64,000 bases of DNA from Bacteroidota bacterium (GTDB lineage: Bacteria > Bacteroidota > Bacteroidia > 2-12-FULL-35-15): positions 1 to 64,000 of the forward strand of contig JAQZBR010000006.1 of the NCBI GenBank assembly GCA_029237775.1, written 5' to 3'. Below the pieces are notes generated by a model, which worked only from the letters and a program-made list of their open reading frames with translations, ran no database searches and was not told the origin of the DNA. The translations under genes were made by a program, and so were the position numbers. Positions within the stretch are counted from its first letter, which is position 1. Every line of letters starts with the position of its first letter. Positions 62,321 to 64,000 of this stretch are shown here, piece after piece.

Positions 62321-63004
62321 TTAGTATTGCATCTGTGCCTTCACATCTGCCTGGCTTGAGATGAATGCATCTTCATAAAATTGCACTTCACCTGTTTCAA
62401 GATTGTGCATCGCGCCAATGATAGCGATCTCACCTTTCTCGATCATTTGCTCGAGTATGTAGCTGCGGTCAACAATTGTTTTTACAGAGCGCTTTACATT
62501 TATCGCTGATACATTTTCAACAAACTCGGAGTTCTTGGAAGTTCTGTTCTCTTTTGTTTTTGTTTCCTGGTAGATCGCAGGCTGAACTTTTGAAAGCAGC
62601 TCCGTCAGATTTCCCATTTCAACATGGTCGCATGCGCCTTTGATCGCACCGCACTTGGAGTGTCCCATTACAACAATAAGTTTTGAACCTGCTACTTTAC
62701 AAGCAAACTCAAGGCTTCCGATAATGTCGGTATTCACGATGTTGCCTGCAATACGGATTGAAAAGATATCTCCGAGTCCCTGGTCAAAGATCAGCTCTGC
62801 CGATGTGCGGCTGTCGATGCAGCTCAGGATCACAGCGAACGGCCATTGCCCTTCGCGCGTTTCATTCACTTGCTCCAATAGATCTCTGTGCGCTTTTAAA
62901 TTATTTACGAAGCGCTGATTTCCTTCTTTTAAAATTTGAAGTGCTTTTTCAGGTGTTGTTGATGCTTGCGTTTCTGCTGTGTGTGTTTTCATGTTTTTTC
63001 TCAT
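62321..63004 (-). CDS. Second beta-class carbonic anhydrase
   Basis: 227 residues. Zinc ligands are C62 (with D64, R66 of CIDSR), H115 and C118 (GHSKCGA). The extension around residues 1-25 is longer and the intervening loops differ from the neighbouring enzyme, so the two are not recent duplicates. It lies 10 bases downstream of the SulP transporter gene, so the three probably form an operon. An ATG four codons in (62992) is an alternative start. Confidence 0.93.
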   Translation of the reverse strand: MRKNMKTHTAETQASTTPEKALQILKEGNQRFVNNLKAHRDLLEQVNETREGQWPFAVILSCIDSRTSAELIFDQGLGDIFSIRIAGNIVNTDIIGSLEFACKVAGSKLIVVMGHSKCGAIKGACDHVEMGNLTELLSKVQPAIYQETKTKENRTSKNSEFVENVSAINVKRSVKTIVDRSYILEQMIEKGEIAIIGAMHNLETGEVQFYEDAFISSQADVKAQMQY

Positions 63005-63014
63005 TTATGTTTTT

Positions 63015-64000
63015 TTAATGGCCTGCTACTCCCGTGAATGCCGGGATGCCTTTTAATTCAAGTTTTATATTTTTTAATCGTGCTGTGTCTTTGAAATTAT
63101 GGATCATCTCGATCACATCCATATCAATGTTATGTGACTGGCTTCCATCGATCACTACTTTGGTGTGTTCCGGAAGCTCCTCCAGTGTTTTTGCAATACT
63201 TCCTTTGTTAAGAAAACTCACATCTTCTGCCAGGCGAATGGTGATCTTGTGTCCTTCATTTGCTTCTTCCTTTTTATAGAAGTAAGCACGTTTGTAATTT
63301 GAACGAAGGATGAAGAAGATAGAAACCGCCATTCCCACTGCAATTCCTTTCAATAGATCGGAGAATTGAATAGCGATCACAGTTACCACAAATGGCAGGA
63401 ACTGTTCCCAGCCCAGCTTGTACATGGATGTGAACAAAGAGATCTTCGCGAGCTTATAACCAACTACCAGCAGGAGTGCTGCCAGACATGCAAGCGGGAT
63501 CTGATTTAATACCGGAGCAATTGCGATCACGCTAAGCAGCAATAGCAAACCATGAACGATCGCAGATAATTTTGTTTTTGCTCCTGAGTTTATGTTTGCA
63601 GAGCTTCTCACGATCACTGCCGTTAACGGCAATCCGCCAATGAGTCCTGAAATAAGGTTTCCCAGTCCCTGTGCTTTCAGCTCCTGATTTGTTGGTGTGC
63701 TTCTTTTGTACGGATCAAGCTTATCGGCAGCTTCAATGCAAAGCAATGTTTCAAGGCTCGCAATGATCGCGATGGTCAATGCAACAACATATACTTTATA
63801 GTTTCCTAATGCGGTGAAATCAGGGAGTGTGAATTGTCCGATGAAACCATTGAAGGATTCAGCTACGGGCAACCTCACCAGTTTATCATCAGTAAGATAG
63901 AGTGGGGAACCGTTTGCTTTGAAAAGGTTATTAATGATAATACCTAAGATCACCACGAGCAGAGCGCCCGGCACTATTCTGAAAAATGCAAATTTTTTCA
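63015..64000 (-). CDS. SulP-family anion transporter, C-terminal part (cut by window edge)
   Basis: The frame is open to the right window edge, so the N-terminus is missing; a GTG at 63974 is not a true start because the frame continues (KKFAFFRIVPGALLV). The visible 328 residues have about seven TM segments with the SulP block LKAQGLGNLISGLIGGLPLTAVIVRSSANINSGAKTK, followed by a C-terminal STAS domain (about the last 90 residues, with VVIDGSQSHNIDMD). SulP proteins move sulfate, bicarbonate or other anions. Adjacent carbonic anhydrases favour bicarbonate. Confidence 0.9.
   Translation of the reverse strand, partial: KKFAFFRIVPGALLVVILGIIINNLFKANGSPLYLTDDKLVRLPVAESFNGFIGQFTLPDFTALGNYKVYVVALTIAIIASLETLLCIEAADKLDPYKRSTPTNQELKAQGLGNLISGLIGGLPLTAVIVRSSANINSGAKTKLSAIVHGLLLLLSVIAIAPVLNQIPLACLAALLLVVGYKLAKISLFTSMYKLGWEQFLPFVVTVIAIQFSDLLKGIAVGMAVSIFFILRSNYKRAYFYKKEEANEGHKITIRLAEDVSFLNKGSIAKTLEELPEHTKVVIDGSQSHNIDMDVIEMIHNFKDTARLKNIKLELKGIPAFTGVAGH

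Overview
The window looks like a chromosomal segment of a member of the Bacteroidota. Supporting signs are type IX secretion (T9SS) sorting domains, a PorV/PorQ-type protein, SusC-like TonB-dependent receptors with an N-terminal carboxypeptidase-regulatory domain, an isolated atpD-atpC pair, GSCFA, DUF3127 and bacterial GGGP-synthase genes, and repeated TAnnTTTG promoter boxes in front of genes instead of E. coli-type elements. I cannot name genus or species. Both ends cut genes: rpsF at the left and a SulP transporter at the right.

Layout. 0-1.1 kb: rpsF-rpsR-rplI with terminator. 1.2-5.5 kb: small housekeeping or accessory enzymes (MazG-like, GNAT, alpha/beta hydrolase, thioredoxin-reductase-like). 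5.7-7.8 kb: a large secreted CotH protein. 7.9-9.7 kb: atpC and atpD. 9.8-14.7 kb: LTA-synthase-like enzyme, ribF, an LRR protein and a GSCFA protein. 14.7-19.9 kb: a thiamine locus consisting of an outer-membrane receptor behind an expanded TPP riboswitch, preceded by a NadR-like kinase, a PnuC/PnuT transporter, a ThiE-like protein and GGGP synthase. 20-23.4 kb: WG-repeat protein, ahcY and two small envelope proteins. 23.7-32.8 kb: a TonB receptor, a 1393-aa surface protein and a PorV/PorQ protein in one co-directional block. 32.9-39.6 kb: greA, HIT, ruvC, flippase-like and glycosyltransferase genes, an oligopeptide ABC permease, GNAT, a DUF3127 protein and a flavin reductase. 39.8-49.7 kb: two tRNA-Leu genes bracketing a STAS-like protein and a TPR protein, then two histidine kinases and another T9SS cargo. 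49.9-53.4 kb: tig, clpP, clpX. 53.4-54.1 kb: a gene-free but highly structured stretch. 54.1-56.4 kb: an aminotransferase and two Cys4 membrane-protein paralogues, one broken by an 11-bp duplication. 56.5-60.6 kb: three same-strand genes that look like a defence cluster. 61.6-64 kb: two beta-carbonic anhydrases and a SulP transporter.

The best candidate for something undescribed is the 56.5-60.6 kb cluster: a RelA/SpoT-type nucleotide synthetase, a TIR-domain protein with a metzincin-like but catalytically degenerate N-terminal region, and an OLD-like ATPase with a C-terminal RX4H motif. Each piece resembles known anti-phage effector parts, but I do not recognise the combination. Other points of note are the expanded TPP riboswitch, the structured repeat at 53.5-54.0 kb, and a recurring class of long imperfect hairpins between genes. 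All calls are by eye from the sequence; no database search or folding program was run.
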